A stretch of 64,000 nucleotides of DNA. It comes from AP-15 sp963788085 (GTDB taxonomy: Bacteria > Pseudomonadota > Alphaproteobacteria > ATCC43930 > CGMCC-115725). The stretch spans positions 1 to 64,000 of the forward strand of contig CAWBFS010000031.1 in NCBI GenBank assembly GCA_963788085.1. The letters are read 5' to 3'. Positions 8,537 through 17,698 of this stretch are shown here, piece after piece; within the stretch, counting starts at the first letter, position 1; each line of letters starts with the position of its first letter. The position numbers and the translations under genes were made by a program. The notes under the pieces are model-generated. The model searched no databases. It was not told the DNA's origin and worked only from the letters and a program-made list of their open reading frames with translations.

Positions 8537-9868
8537 CTAATGCTCGGCAACATATGCCGTTAGCTGGTCGACGGCCGCTTCGGCCGACACGTCGCGCCGC
8601 TCGCCCGAGCGGCGGTGTTTCATTTCGATCGTACCGGCGGCGAGGCCGCGCGGGCCGATGACGAGCTGGTCGGGCAGGCCGATCAGATCCATTGTCGCGA
8701 ATTTGGCGCCCGGCGATTCGTCGCGGTCGTCGTAGAGCACCTCGACCCCGGCGGCGAGCAATTTGCCGTATAGATCGTCGGCAGCCTCGCGGCAGCGCTT
8801 GTCGGCCGGTCGCAGATTGATCAGGCCGACGCGGAACGGCGCGACGCTCTCCGGCCAGATGATCCCTGCATCGTCGTGGTTGGCTTCGATCAGTGCGCCG
8901 GGCAGGCGGGACACTCCGATGCCGTAGGAACCCATCTGTAGAGGAACCGCCGCGCCGTCGGGACGGGTGACAAGGGCCTGCATCGGTCGCGAATACTTAT
9001 CGCCAAAGTGAAAGATGTGGCCGACCTCTTGGCCACGCGCAGATACGAGTTCCGCCTCCGGGATCGGACAGCTAGCTGGATCATGCTTTTCGTCGGTCGC
9101 AGCATAGGAGGCGGTCCAGCGCTGAAAAACCGGTTCGAGGTCGCCCCGGTAATCAACCTCAACGACGGGAATGTCAGTCTGAAGCCAGCGGCGATCGAAA
9201 AATACGTCGCTCTCACCGGCATCGGCGAGGATGATGAATTCGTGCGAGAGGTCGCCGCCGATCGGTCCGGGATCAGCCTGCATTGGGATCGCCTTCAGCC
9301 CCATGCGGGCAAAGGTGCGCAGATAGGCGACGAACATCTTGTTGTAGGACCGCTTCGCCCCGGCGGCGTCGAGGTCGAAGCTGTAGGCGTCCTTCATCAG
9401 GAATTCGCGCCCGCGCATGACGCCAAAGCGCGGCCGCACTTCGTCGCGGAATTTCCACTGGATGTGGTAGAGCAGCTTGGGCAGGTCGCGATAGCTCTTG
9501 ATCGAGGCGCGGACGATCTCGGTCACCTGCTCCTCGTTGGTCGGCCCGTACAGCATCTCGCGGTCGTGGCGGTCGCGGATGCGCAGCATCTCCTTGCCGT
9601 AATCGTCGTAGCGCCCGCTCTCGCGCCACAGCTCGGCCGGCTGCACGGTCGGCATCAGGATCTCCAATGCCCCCGCGCGGTCCTGCTCCTCGCGCACGAT
9701 GCGCTCGACCTTCTTGAGGACCCGCAAGCCGAGCGGCAGCCAGGAATAGATGCCGGCGCTCGATTGCCGGATCATCCCGGCGCGCAGCATCAGCCGGTGC
9801 GAGACGATCTGCGCCTCGCTCGGGTTCTCGCGCAGCACCGGCAGAAAATATTCGGAAAGACGCATCAA
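8537..9868 (-). CDS. proS: Prolyl-tRNA synthetase (short bacterial type)
   Basis: A 443-residue class II synthetase that charges tRNA-Pro. It lacks the ~180-residue editing insertion of the E. coli type, as usual in alphaproteobacteria. Class II motifs are visible: motif 1/2 regions around GIYSWLPLGLRVLKKVE and LLYHIQWKFRDEVRPRFGVMRGREFLMKDAYSF (quoted in part: FRDEVRPRFGVMRGREF), and motif 3 around QMGSYGIGVSRLPGALIE. The C-terminal anticodon-binding domain ends TAYVAEH. Confidence 0.95.
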   Translation of the reverse strand: MMRLSEYFLPVLRENPSEAQIVSHRLMLRAGMIRQSSAGIYSWLPLGLRVLKKVERIVREEQDRAGALEILMPTVQPAELWRESGRYDDYGKEMLRIRDRHDREMLYGPTNEEQVTEIVRASIKSYRDLPKLLYHIQWKFRDEVRPRFGVMRGREFLMKDAYSFDLDAAGAKRSYNKMFVAYLRTFARMGLKAIPMQADPGPIGGDLSHEFIILADAGESDVFFDRRWLQTDIPVVEVDYRGDLEPVFQRWTASYAATDEKHDPASCPIPEAELVSARGQEVGHIFHFGDKYSRPMQALVTRPDGAAVPLQMGSYGIGVSRLPGALIEANHDDAGIIWPESVAPFRVGLINLRPADKRCREAADDLYGKLLAAGVEVLYDDRDESPGAKFATMDLIGLPDQLVIGPRGLAAGTIEMKHRRSGERRDVSAEAAVDQLTAYVAEH

Positions 9869-10193
9869 ACCTCACCCCGGCGATCGGGCGGCGCACTCTA
9901 GGCAACAGAACGGGGCGTGTCCATCGACCGCCGGGCCAGTTCGCGGAAGCGGCAGCCTCACCACAAATTTCCTTAAAATTCGCGTGACGGCGGCCTGCCG
10001 GCGTGGGTAAGATCGTTCCTCGTGCAGGCAGGAATGCCGGCCCGAGTTTAGGGAGGAACCGACTACCGAGAAGAGGCAGGCATCACGCCTGCCTCTTTGG
10101 CTTTGCGGATACTCCAAGTAGCCCTATGGCGGGACGCGGGCCGGACGGTGCGCGTTATACCAACGCTACACGGATTAGGACTGGAGAACCAAG
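9869..10193. other. Intergenic region between proS and the aminotransferase
   Basis: A 325-bp divergent spacer. It contains one perfect 11-bp inverted repeat (10071-10081 with 10087-10097, loop ATCAC) followed by TTGGCTTT. This could be a weak terminator or a leader hairpin upstream of the aminotransferase gene. I see no convincing small gene. Confidence 0.5.
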
Positions 10194-11375
10194 ATGGCGG
10201 TCAGTCGTGGGTACCATTTCTATCAAAATCCCGGGCCGACCAATATCCCGGACCGCGTCTTGCGGGCGATGGACCGCGGGGCGATCGACTTCACCGCTGC
10301 GCAGTTCAAGGCGATTGCCGAGGAATGCTTCGCCGGCCTGAAACGCGTGTTCAAGACCGACCAGACTATTCTCTCCTATACTGCCTCCGGACACGGAGCC
10401 TGGGAGGCGGCGCTGGTCAATCTGTTCTCCCCCGGCGACAAGGTGCTGATCGTCGAAAGCGGATATTTCTCGCTCAACTGGGGCATGCGCGCCGAGGCGT
10501 TCGGGCTCGAAGTCGAGACCTTGCCCAACGACTGGCGCAGCGCCGTCAACCCCGCCAAGCTCGAAAGCCGGCTGCGCGAGGATCGCGGGCATGTGCTGAA
10601 GGCGGTGTTGGTGGTGCACAACGAGACCTCGACCGGGGTGCTCAACGACATAGCCGGCTTGCGGCGCGCGATCGACACCGCCAAACACCCGGCGCTGTTC
10701 CTTGTCGACGTGATCTCGTCCCTAGGGTCGATGGATTTCCGCATGGACGAATGGGGCGTCGACGTCGTGGTCGCCGGCTCACAGAAGGGGCTGATGCTGC
10801 CGACCGGAATGGCCTTTACCGGGGTCAGCACCCGCGCCATCGCCGCCAGCGCCGAAGCCAAGCTGCCGCGGGTCTATTGGGATTGGCGACGGCTGCTCGG
10901 CGAAGCCTCGCAGGCTTACTGGAACGGCACCGCGCCGGTGCACTTCTTCTACGGACTGCAAGAAGCGCTGCGCATGATCGAGGAAGAGGGTCTCGACACT
11001 ATCTTTGCGCGCCATCATCGGCTCGCCGAGGCGACGCGGCGCGCGGTGCGCGTCTGGCGGCAGAACGACGGACCCGAGATCTTCGCTATCGACCCGCGGG
11101 CCCAATCCAATTCGATCACCGCCGTGCAGGTGCCCGAGGGCTATGACGCCGACAAAGTCCGCCAGCTCTGCCTCGACAAGTTCAATGTGTCGCTCGGCGG
11201 CGGCCTCGACCGGCTCAAGGGCCACGTCTTCCGCATCGGCCATCTCGGCGATCTGAACGAGCCGATGATCCTCGGCGCCCTCGCCGCGGTTGAAATGGCG
11301 CTCGAGCTCTCGGGCGTGCCGCACGGCAAGGGCGGCGTCGCCGCCGCTATGGATTACCTCGTGGCGGACGAGTAA
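10194..11375 (+). CDS. Class V aminotransferase, likely serine-glyoxylate aminotransferase
   Basis: A 393-residue PLP enzyme of fold type I. The start region YHFYQNPGPTNIP matches the serine/alanine-glyoxylate aminotransferase family, TASGHGAWEAALVN contains the phosphate-cup region, LFLVDVISSLGSMDF holds the PLP-ring aspartate, and VAGSQKGLMLPTG holds the Schiff-base lysine. The C-terminal FRIGHLGDLNE motif is typical. It would convert serine and glyoxylate to hydroxypyruvate and glycine. No other serine-cycle gene is adjacent, so a photorespiration-like glyoxylate detoxification role is equally possible. Confidence 0.85.
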   Translation: MAVSRGYHFYQNPGPTNIPDRVLRAMDRGAIDFTAAQFKAIAEECFAGLKRVFKTDQTILSYTASGHGAWEAALVNLFSPGDKVLIVESGYFSLNWGMRAEAFGLEVETLPNDWRSAVNPAKLESRLREDRGHVLKAVLVVHNETSTGVLNDIAGLRRAIDTAKHPALFLVDVISSLGSMDFRMDEWGVDVVVAGSQKGLMLPTGMAFTGVSTRAIAASAEAKLPRVYWDWRRLLGEASQAYWNGTAPVHFFYGLQEALRMIEEEGLDTIFARHHRLAEATRRAVRVWRQNDGPEIFAIDPRAQSNSITAVQVPEGYDADKVRQLCLDKFNVSLGGGLDRLKGHVFRIGHLGDLNEPMILGALAAVEMALELSGVPHGKGGVAAAMDYLVADE

Positions 11376-11609
11376 CGCCAAGGAAAACCGCATTACCGCC
11401 GCGAGCCCAATGGCGGCCTTGACGGCGCCGGCATTGGAGCGGCTGCCGGCCCGCCGCAGCGTTTGGGCATGTTGCTAGTGTCCGGACGCATTCATAAGAT
11501 GCACCAAGTCAGCGGACGGCGCCAGCGGAGATCCTAGCCTCAGCCACAATCGTCTCCGTGCGGCATACACTGTAGAGCTGTCGTCGCGCAATCGACGGGG
11601 AGGTGACAG

Positions 11610-12089
11610 ATGAAGGCACGACGTCTCAGATGGGCGGGGCTCGGCGCGCTCTGCCTGCTTGCGCTTGCTGGCTGCACGGCGCAGCCGAGAGTGGCGACCT
11701 CGCAGGCGCAACTTCCGCCGGTTGAACCCGGGATGGCGAGGGTGTGGTTCTTCAGGCAATCGGATCCGACGGGGGGAAATGTCTATGCGGCGGACCCGAT
11801 AGTTTACGCGAATGGCGTACCCGTTGGTCAGATCGCGCAGGGGACCACGTTTTTTCACAATTTCCCGCCGGGAAAATACAGGTTTACGGTGCAGCCCTTC
11901 GGAACCCCCACTCGCGAACACGACACCCTCCAGCTCGAGCCGGGGACGCAGGCATACGTGCAGGTCCAATGGGAACCCAACTGGGAAGCGAACCGCACGG
12001 GAGGAGGCAGCAGCTTTACCGTCGTGACTTCGTCGCCAGAGGTGGCGCAGCAGTACCTTCCGACGCTGACAAATCTGGGCCAGCGCTGA
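11610..12089 (+). CDS. Lipoprotein, DUF2846-like
   Basis: A 159-residue lipoprotein with a lipobox LALAGC (cysteine ~22). The mature region PGMARVWFFRQSDP...VYANGVPVG...FFHNFPPGKYRFTVQPF follows the pattern of DUF2846 envelope lipoproteins (a beta-sandwich with a bound-ligand-like turn). A GGGGAGGTGACAG ribosome site precedes the ATG. Expected location is the outer-membrane inner leaflet. Function unknown. Confidence 0.75.
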   Translation: MKARRLRWAGLGALCLLALAGCTAQPRVATSQAQLPPVEPGMARVWFFRQSDPTGGNVYAADPIVYANGVPVGQIAQGTTFFHNFPPGKYRFTVQPFGTPTREHDTLQLEPGTQAYVQVQWEPNWEANRTGGGSSFTVVTSSPEVAQQYLPTLTNLGQR

Positions 12090-12127
12090 TCACGAAAAAC
12101 CTGGGTGGCCGGGCGCAGTGTCCCTTT

Positions 12128-14746
12128 TTACGAGGTCGGCTCGGGATTGGGCTGTAGTGGCTGCAGCCGCCGATAGGCGTAGCCGATGCCGACCAGAACT
12201 GCGCCGAGGCCGATGAAGGAAAGCGCCCGCAGCACCCCGCCGAGATCGGCCATGTCGGACAGAAACACTTTGCAAACGACCAGGCCGAGGCCGAGCAACG
12301 AGGCTCGGCGCAGCCAGGCGCTGCGCCATTTGAGCGCCGCGCCGAGCCCGGCCGCGGCGAAGGCGAGCCAGGCGGCCGAGTAGGCGTACCATTCCGCTTC
12401 GCCGGTAAAGCCTTGGTTCAAGTGGTTGCCTTGGAAGAAATGGCGGATTTCGAGCGTCACCCAGAGAAAGGCAAAGCCGGCGGCCAAAACCAGCGCCGCC
12501 CGCCAGAGGACGCGCGGTCCCAGCCGATAAAAGCCGATCAGAGCATAGAGCGCCGCCGGTACTGCATAGGCGAGTAGCAGAGAGTTGAAGGGAAACCAGC
12601 CCTCGACCGGTGCACCAAAAAAAGGCGTTACCGGATTGAGAAAGATCGCCTGCCAACCGACCCCGAAGATGGTCGCGATCGCGAACAGGATGACGCCGCT
12701 CCAGCGCAAGACGGCGCGGTCGCGCCGCTCCCCGAGGTGGAGCAGCCAGCCGGCCATCACAAGCCAGGCTATCGTCTCGACTGCGTTGAGATCGAAATTG
12801 TCGAGTGCGAAACGCAACGGTCGATCACTCAGCGCATGCCACAGCTCGAGAGTGACCAGCAGCACCGAAAAGACGACGCTTCCAGCCTCGAGCACGTTTA
12901 CCAGCAGGTCGTCGGTGCGGCTGCCGAACTGCCAGGTGGCGAGTATGAACGCCGCCGCCGGTACGCCGTAGCCGTAAAGCAGCCAGTTGAAGATCAACGT
13001 ATCCGACAGCGCGTAGCGCAGGACTTCCGGATTGAGGATCAGGCGGACCAGCACGGCGGCGGCGATGCCGAGTGCGACATGGCGTAGCACAGGCAGCCGA
13101 AGACGGCCCTCGACCCAGGCGAGCGCCGGCAAGTGCAGCGCGAGAGCCACCGTCAGCCAGGCGTTTTCGAGGGAAAACACGGCGGCAAGGATCGTGCAGG
13201 CGAGCACGCCGACGGCATAGGCGGCCAGCACGAGCTCGTTTTCGGCTTCTCCGTCGCGGCGCTGCGCCGCCCAGCGAGCTGCCGCCAGTTCCAGCACAGC
13301 TAGAGCGAGCGCAACGACCGTCCAATCGAGATCGAGACCGAAGGCGGCAGTCCGCCAATACGAGAGGGCGAGGGTTATCGGCGGCGCCGCTGCCGATAGC
13401 GCGGCCCACCGGCTCGGCCGCGGCACTCGCGTCAGCGCCGCGAAACCAGCGGCGCCCAGCAGCGCGCCGAACGCGATTGCAACGGTCAGAAAACGGCCGA
13501 CTTGCTCGGGCGGGAGGTTGTGCAACAGGCCAACCCGCCCGTCCGCCGGCAGTGGCAAGCTCCAGAGGGCGAGCAGCGCTGCGGCTAACGCGCCCGCGGT
13601 GGCGACAACATCATCGAGCCGGCTGTCGCAGTAGGCAAAAGCGAGCAGCGCGAGCACGGTGAGAAACGCCCAGCCGAGCGACGCCGTGCCATAGGAATCG
13701 ACCTGGGCCAGAACGAGGACGGCGAGCGCCGTCGCCCAGAAGGCGGTTCTGACTACGGCGCGCACGGTCGGCTCGTCGATCACGCCCTCCAGAAACGGCA
13801 CACCCGGGACGCCGCGGTGCAACGCGGCGAAGAGCCCGACCTGAGCTAACAAAAACCCGCCGACCACCCAGACGTCCGCGTGGTCATAAGGCATCGCGAG
13901 CCACAGGAGGGCCCAGCCGATGGAACCGGCGAGCGCAATCCAGGCCAGCCACCACCAGGCGCGATGCCGCAGCAGCGCGAGCGAGCCGGCCCCGACCAGG
14001 ATCAGATACGCAAACAGAGCGAACGCGGAGGGCTGTTCGCTGCCCACCATTGCGGGCACCGCGAAGGCGCCGGCCAGGCCTAGAACGGCGACGAACGGTC
14101 CGTGCTGCAACGACATGAGCACGGTCGTCGCGGCCGTCAAAGCAAGCAGCGGGAAGGCCAGTGCGGGCGGCAACAGCCCGTACAGCTGGTAGGCGGCATA
14201 GAGGCTGGCAAAGATCGTCGCCGCACCCGCTGCCGCGAGTGCCTGCGACACGTTACCCTGACGCGCTGCAGACGGGACGCCCCAGACGACCCATTCGGCG
14301 CCGGCCCACAGAGCCAGCCCGAGCAGCACGCCGAGAGTGACGCGCACCGCCGGCGTCAGAAGACCATAGTCGATCGATAATTTGACGAGAAAGGCGCCGC
14401 CGAGCGCCAGCGCGACGCCGCCCAGCCACACCAGCCAGTTCTCGACCAGTATCTCCTCCCAGCCCTTCTCGGCGGAGGCCGGCGGCGGCGTTTCCATTTG
14501 GGCGGGAGATTGCGGCGGTACGACGATCGCTTCTTCCGGCAACGGCGTCTCGACCGGGGGCGCTTCGGCCAGGGCCGCCTCGGGGATGCTGGGCGGCGGG
14601 CTGTCGAACCGGGACAGCCGCAAATCGAGAACCTCGACCCTGGCCGTCAAGGTGAGGATAGTTGCGGTCAACGCGCGAGTACGGACAAACGCCTTTGCCG
14701 CCAATACCGAGGCAGCGATGACGCACAGGGTGAGTAGCCAGTCCAT
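12128..14746 (-). CDS. DUF2339 polytopic membrane protein
   Basis: An 872-residue membrane protein with one N-terminal helix, a proline- and glutamate-rich linker (~45-90), then the motif WLVWLGGVALALGGAFLVK and well over twenty hydrophobic segments. This matches the DUF2339 family of very hydrophobic proteins with no known activity. It is divergent from a TetR-family gene, with a perfect palindrome in the 90-bp spacer, so it is a likely regulatory target of that repressor. Confidence 0.85.
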   Translation of the reverse strand: MDWLLTLCVIAASVLAAKAFVRTRALTATILTLTARVEVLDLRLSRFDSPPPSIPEAALAEAPPVETPLPEEAIVVPPQSPAQMETPPPASAEKGWEEILVENWLVWLGGVALALGGAFLVKLSIDYGLLTPAVRVTLGVLLGLALWAGAEWVVWGVPSAARQGNVSQALAAAGAATIFASLYAAYQLYGLLPPALAFPLLALTAATTVLMSLQHGPFVAVLGLAGAFAVPAMVGSEQPSAFALFAYLILVGAGSLALLRHRAWWWLAWIALAGSIGWALLWLAMPYDHADVWVVGGFLLAQVGLFAALHRGVPGVPFLEGVIDEPTVRAVVRTAFWATALAVLVLAQVDSYGTASLGWAFLTVLALLAFAYCDSRLDDVVATAGALAAALLALWSLPLPADGRVGLLHNLPPEQVGRFLTVAIAFGALLGAAGFAALTRVPRPSRWAALSAAAPPITLALSYWRTAAFGLDLDWTVVALALAVLELAAARWAAQRRDGEAENELVLAAYAVGVLACTILAAVFSLENAWLTVALALHLPALAWVEGRLRLPVLRHVALGIAAAVLVRLILNPEVLRYALSDTLIFNWLLYGYGVPAAAFILATWQFGSRTDDLLVNVLEAGSVVFSVLLVTLELWHALSDRPLRFALDNFDLNAVETIAWLVMAGWLLHLGERRDRAVLRWSGVILFAIATIFGVGWQAIFLNPVTPFFGAPVEGWFPFNSLLLAYAVPAALYALIGFYRLGPRVLWRAALVLAAGFAFLWVTLEIRHFFQGNHLNQGFTGEAEWYAYSAAWLAFAAAGLGAALKWRSAWLRRASLLGLGLVVCKVFLSDMADLGGVLRALSFIGLGAVLVGIGYAYRRLQPLQPNPEPTS

Positions 14747-14809
14747 GCGAGCCCTCCCGAGCCTCCCGCCGGCTCGGCGGGTGGCCTGTTTGCCGCGTCG
14801 TTATATTGC

Positions 14810-14825
14810 AAGTGAATATTCACTT
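14810..14825. promoter_or_regulatory. Palindromic operator, probable TetR-family binding site
   Basis: AAGTGAATATTCACTT is a perfect 16-bp palindrome located 12 bp before the GTG start of the TetR gene and about 64 bp before the divergent DUF2339 gene. Size and position are those of an autoregulatory TetR/AcrR operator. Confidence 0.7.
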
Positions 14826-14836
14826 ACAAGCAGAAT

Positions 14837-15415
14837 GTGATGGCTCGATCGGCGGGAGTGAAGGAGAAGGTGGAGCGTGCCGCGGTCGAGCTGTTCGCCG
14901 CCAGAGGTTTCGACGGTGTCTCGATCGCCGACATTGCCGCCGCGGCTGGAGTGTCGCAGGGCGCCCTCTACCGCCATTACCCGAGCAAAGAAGAACTCGC
15001 CTGGGTGCTGTTCTCGACCGCGTATCTACGCGCCGGCGCGGAACTCGATCGGATCCGCACCGGCGCAGCCGAGTTCGAGGCCGCGGTGACGGCGATGATC
15101 GCCCATTTCTGCGCCCTTTATGACGAAGATCCGGCCTTGTTCCGCTTCATGCTGATCACACAACACGGCTTTCTGCCGCGTATTCCCAGCGGCTCCCGTA
15201 CCCCGGTCGATGCCGTAGCCGATCTCGTGGGCGACGCCGTTGCGAAAAGCCGACTCCAGCCCATCGATCCGACATTGGGTGCCGCCGTCATCATGGGCGT
15301 CATTCTGCAGTCCGCCACCTTCCATATTTACGGGCGTCTCAGCGGATCTCTGGGCGCTCGGGCGCCGAAATTGGCACGAGCCGCGATCGCCGCGGTCGCG
15401 GCCCTTGCGCAGTGA
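14837..15415 (+). CDS. TetR/AcrR family transcriptional regulator
   Basis: A 192-residue repressor. The N-terminal helix-turn-helix (FAARGFDGVSIADIAAAAGVSQGALYRHYPSKEEL, seen at residues ~17-52) is a canonical TetR DNA-binding domain, and the C-terminal half is an alpha-helical ligand domain. Start is GTG at 14837 or ATG at 14840. The palindrome immediately upstream suggests autoregulation and control of the divergent DUF2339 gene. Ligand unknown. Confidence 0.9.
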   Translation: MMARSAGVKEKVERAAVELFAARGFDGVSIADIAAAAGVSQGALYRHYPSKEELAWVLFSTAYLRAGAELDRIRTGAAEFEAAVTAMIAHFCALYDEDPALFRFMLITQHGFLPRIPSGSRTPVDAVADLVGDAVAKSRLQPIDPTLGAAVIMGVILQSATFHIYGRLSGSLGARAPKLARAAIAAVAALAQ

Positions 15416-15427
15416 CCGGGGAGGCAT

Positions 15428-15980
15428 TCAGAGGCGGGTGGACAGCCAGATGGCGACGCGCGAGCCGGTCTTGACCACGGCGCTGATCAAGTCATAGGCG
15501 GGGCTCTCCTCTGCCCCTCGCGCGATCGCGAGGTCGCGGTGTGCGATCTCGTCGTCGCGAAACGACAGGATCGTCTCCCGAAGGGCCGGATCCTGCTGAC
15601 CGAGTGTCTGCGGCCTGAGCCTGGTAATGCTCGTCGATTACTTCCTCGACCGCGACCGTGCATGCCATCGCGGCCTGCTCCCCCAGCAGCGCGGTCGCAG
15701 CACCGAGCGCGTAACCGGCGACATTCCACAGCGGGTGAAGCAGCGTCGGCCGCACCCGCCTCTCTCGCAACAATGTCTCGAACCGGGCGAGATGGCGCTT
15801 CTCGGCCTCGGCCATCGCCCGAATCGCCCCCGCCGCATGGCTGCGTCCGAGCACATCCAGCTGCCCTTCATAAATGCGGGTCGCGCCATACTCGCCGGCA
15901 TGATCGACGCGCAGCATGCGCGCGAGCTCCTCATCGGGGGGACGGTCGCCCGGCAAGCGATGTCGCGCAGCTTCGCTCAT
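15428..15980 (-). CDS. coq7: 2-octaprenyl-3-methyl-6-methoxy-1,4-benzoquinol hydroxylase (COQ7), +1 frameshift
   Basis: A di-iron hydroxylase of ubiquinone synthesis, about 183 residues. The first part shows MLRVDHAGEYGATRIYEGQ and EAEKRHLARFE, and then VAVEEVIDEHYQ. About 57 residues from the end the frame changes near 15607-15612. The next frame continues with ETILSFRDDEIAHRD and ends SAVVKTGSRVAIWLSTRL, so all six iron ligands (Glu and ExxH pairs) exist when the frames are joined. The span is 3n+1. It starts 8 bp after the dsbB stop and probably shares its transcript. Confidence 0.85.
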
Positions 15981-15988
15981 GCGGTTCC

Positions 15989-16495
15989 TCAGCGTAACCC
16001 CGCCCGCTCCCGGAGCCTTCGCGATTGCAGAAAGGCAGCGAGGCAGCAGCCGATCATGATCAAAGACGCAAGCAGGTTCCAGCCGGCGAGCGAGATGCCC
16101 CACAGCGACCATGCCGGCTCGTCGCAGCGCACCGGCTGCTGATGCAGGATTTGCGCCTTCAAGGTCTCGAGCGTATCGGCCGCGGTGGCGGCCCCGCTGC
16201 AAGCGGTCGGGCCCGCGAACCAATGCTGCTCGACCCCGAGATGATAGAAGGCGAGCCCGCTGCTCACGACAAAGACCGCGGCCAGCAGCAGCGCCACCCA
16301 GGGCAGCGCCGGCCGGCTGCCGACCATCGTCGCGACGAACGAGATCACGATCGCAACCCCCCAGGGCCAGCGCTGGAACAGGCAGAGTTCGCACGGGACG
16401 AGCCCGCCCCAATATTGCGACACCAGCGCCCCGCCTAATACGACGGCGCTCGCCGCCAACACAAACGCCGGAAAGGCACGGGTCGAGGCGATCAT
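15989..16495 (-). CDS. dsbB: Disulfide bond formation protein B
   Basis: A 168-residue inner-membrane protein with four hydrophobic segments. Redox cysteine pairs are C35-E-L-C38 in the first periplasmic loop and C99/C124 in the second, as in DsbB, which reoxidises DsbA using quinone. Its placement just before a ubiquinone-synthesis gene is functionally neat but may be coincidental. It follows the YqaA gene by a few bases. Confidence 0.9.
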   Translation of the reverse strand: MIASTRAFPAFVLAASAVVLGGALVSQYWGGLVPCELCLFQRWPWGVAIVISFVATMVGSRPALPWVALLLAAVFVVSSGLAFYHLGVEQHWFAGPTACSGAATAADTLETLKAQILHQQPVRCDEPAWSLWGISLAGWNLLASLIMIGCCLAAFLQSRRLRERAGLR

Positions 16496-16499
16496 GCCC

Positions 16500-17078
16500 T
16501 CATAGATAGCGTAGTACCAGGAACCCGCCGACGAGGGCCGCCGCTACGGCGCTCGTCACCAGCATCAGCCGCCGTTCGATGAAGTCGCGGACCGGTTCGC
16601 CGAAACGCCACAACAGAGCGGCCAGCAGGAAAAATCTGAGGCTGCGGGAGACGAGTGAGGCCAGAGTGAAGGCGAGTAGGTTGAATTTCGCGACGCCGCT
16701 GGCGATCGTGACCAGTTTGAACGGGATCGGCGTCAACCCCTTCAGGATGATGATCCAGGCGCCCCATTGCGCGAAACCCGCCTTCAGGGCCTCGTATTTG
16801 TCCATCGCGTGGTAAAATTCGAGCACCGGTCGGCCCACCGCGTCGAACAGAAAATAGCCGATCGCGTAACCGACAAAGCCGCCGAGCACCGAGGCGATCG
16901 TGCAGACGCTAGCGATCAACCAGGCGCGGCGCGGCTGCGCCAAAGTCATCGGCACGAGCAGGAAGTCCGGCGGCAATGGCAGGAACGAGCTCTCGGCGAA
17001 CGAGATCGCCGCCAGCGCCATCATCGCATGCCGGCTCGCGGCCAGGGCGAGCGTCCGGGAATACAGATAATTGAGCAT
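16500..17078 (-). CDS. YqaA/DedA-type membrane protein
   Basis: A 192-residue membrane protein of the VTT (SNARE-associated) superfamily. It has FAESSFLPLPPDFLLVPMTL near the start, the G-x-x-x-G-Y-x-x-G helix GGFVGYAIGYFLFD, and LKGLTPIPFKLVTIASGVAKFN, the re-entrant-loop motif of the family. These proteins are implicated in lipid scrambling and membrane homeostasis. It is first in the apparent operon yqaA-dsbB-coq7. Confidence 0.85.
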   Translation of the reverse strand: MLNYLYSRTLALAASRHAMMALAAISFAESSFLPLPPDFLLVPMTLAQPRRAWLIASVCTIASVLGGFVGYAIGYFLFDAVGRPVLEFYHAMDKYEALKAGFAQWGAWIIILKGLTPIPFKLVTIASGVAKFNLLAFTLASLVSRSLRFFLLAALLWRFGEPVRDFIERRLMLVTSAVAAALVGGFLVLRYL

Positions 17079-17089
17079 GACTTAGGGGG

Positions 17090-17671
17090 TCAGGAACCGG
17101 CAGTCGTAGCCGGGATGGCGATCCCTTCGTACAGCTCGGACATCGAGATCCGGAGGTCGACCGAGCCTAGGAACAGTGTCGCCCCGGCGCCGCGAACGAG
17201 CTGGATACCCCAATGATCGTTCTCCCGTCTGTAAAGCTCGGCATGATGGCTATCGGCATCGATAAACATGATCTCGCGGACGCTTTCTATGGTTTGATAG
17301 GCTGGCAGCTTTAAGCGGCGGTCGGTTCGCTCGGTGCTCGGCGACAAGATCTCGACAATAAGGATCGGGTCCACCATCGCCTGTCGGCCGGGCTCGTTGG
17401 GCTCGCACGTGACGGCGATGTCGGGGACATAATACGAATTGGCACGATCGGGGCGTACCACTCCGGGCTCGATCTGAGCATTGCACGGCCGCCGGCCTGC
17501 GAGCGCTGCATCGATTCGGGAAACGAGCCGCACGGCGAGGATGCGATGGGCCTCTGCCGGCGGCGCCATTGCGACGGGAAAGCCGTCGATCAGCTCGTAG
17601 CGCGTGTCGGTCCCGTCGTCCCAACGGAGGAACTCCTCGAGGGTCATATGTCTGATCGCCGGCTCGGCCAT
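17090..17671 (-). CDS. Uma2 family PD-(D/E)XK nuclease
   Basis: A 193-residue Uma2 (DUF820) protein. The core RYELIDGFPVAMAPP, YYVPDIAVTCEP and ILIVEILSPSTERTD...K strands supply the PD...ExL metal-binding residues of a restriction-endonuclease fold. Uma2 genes are abundant in cyanobacteria and some soil bacteria, and their role is not settled. It has no obvious partner here. Confidence 0.85.
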   Translation of the reverse strand: MAEPAIRHMTLEEFLRWDDGTDTRYELIDGFPVAMAPPAEAHRILAVRLVSRIDAALAGRRPCNAQIEPGVVRPDRANSYYVPDIAVTCEPNEPGRQAMVDPILIVEILSPSTERTDRRLKLPAYQTIESVREIMFIDADSHHAELYRRENDHWGIQLVRGAGATLFLGSVDLRISMSELYEGIAIPATTAGS

Positions 17672-17698
17672 GTCTAACCTCAGCGCGTAAATATAGTG

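Noticed and set aside
9869..10193. A riboswitch or T-box upstream of the aminotransferase or proS
   Set aside because: Only one simple hairpin is present; no conserved riboswitch or T-box core motif was recognised.
12128..14746. Long plus-strand open frames inside the DUF2339 gene
   Set aside because: They are GC-driven antisense shadows rich in Arg/Pro/Ala with no domain sense.
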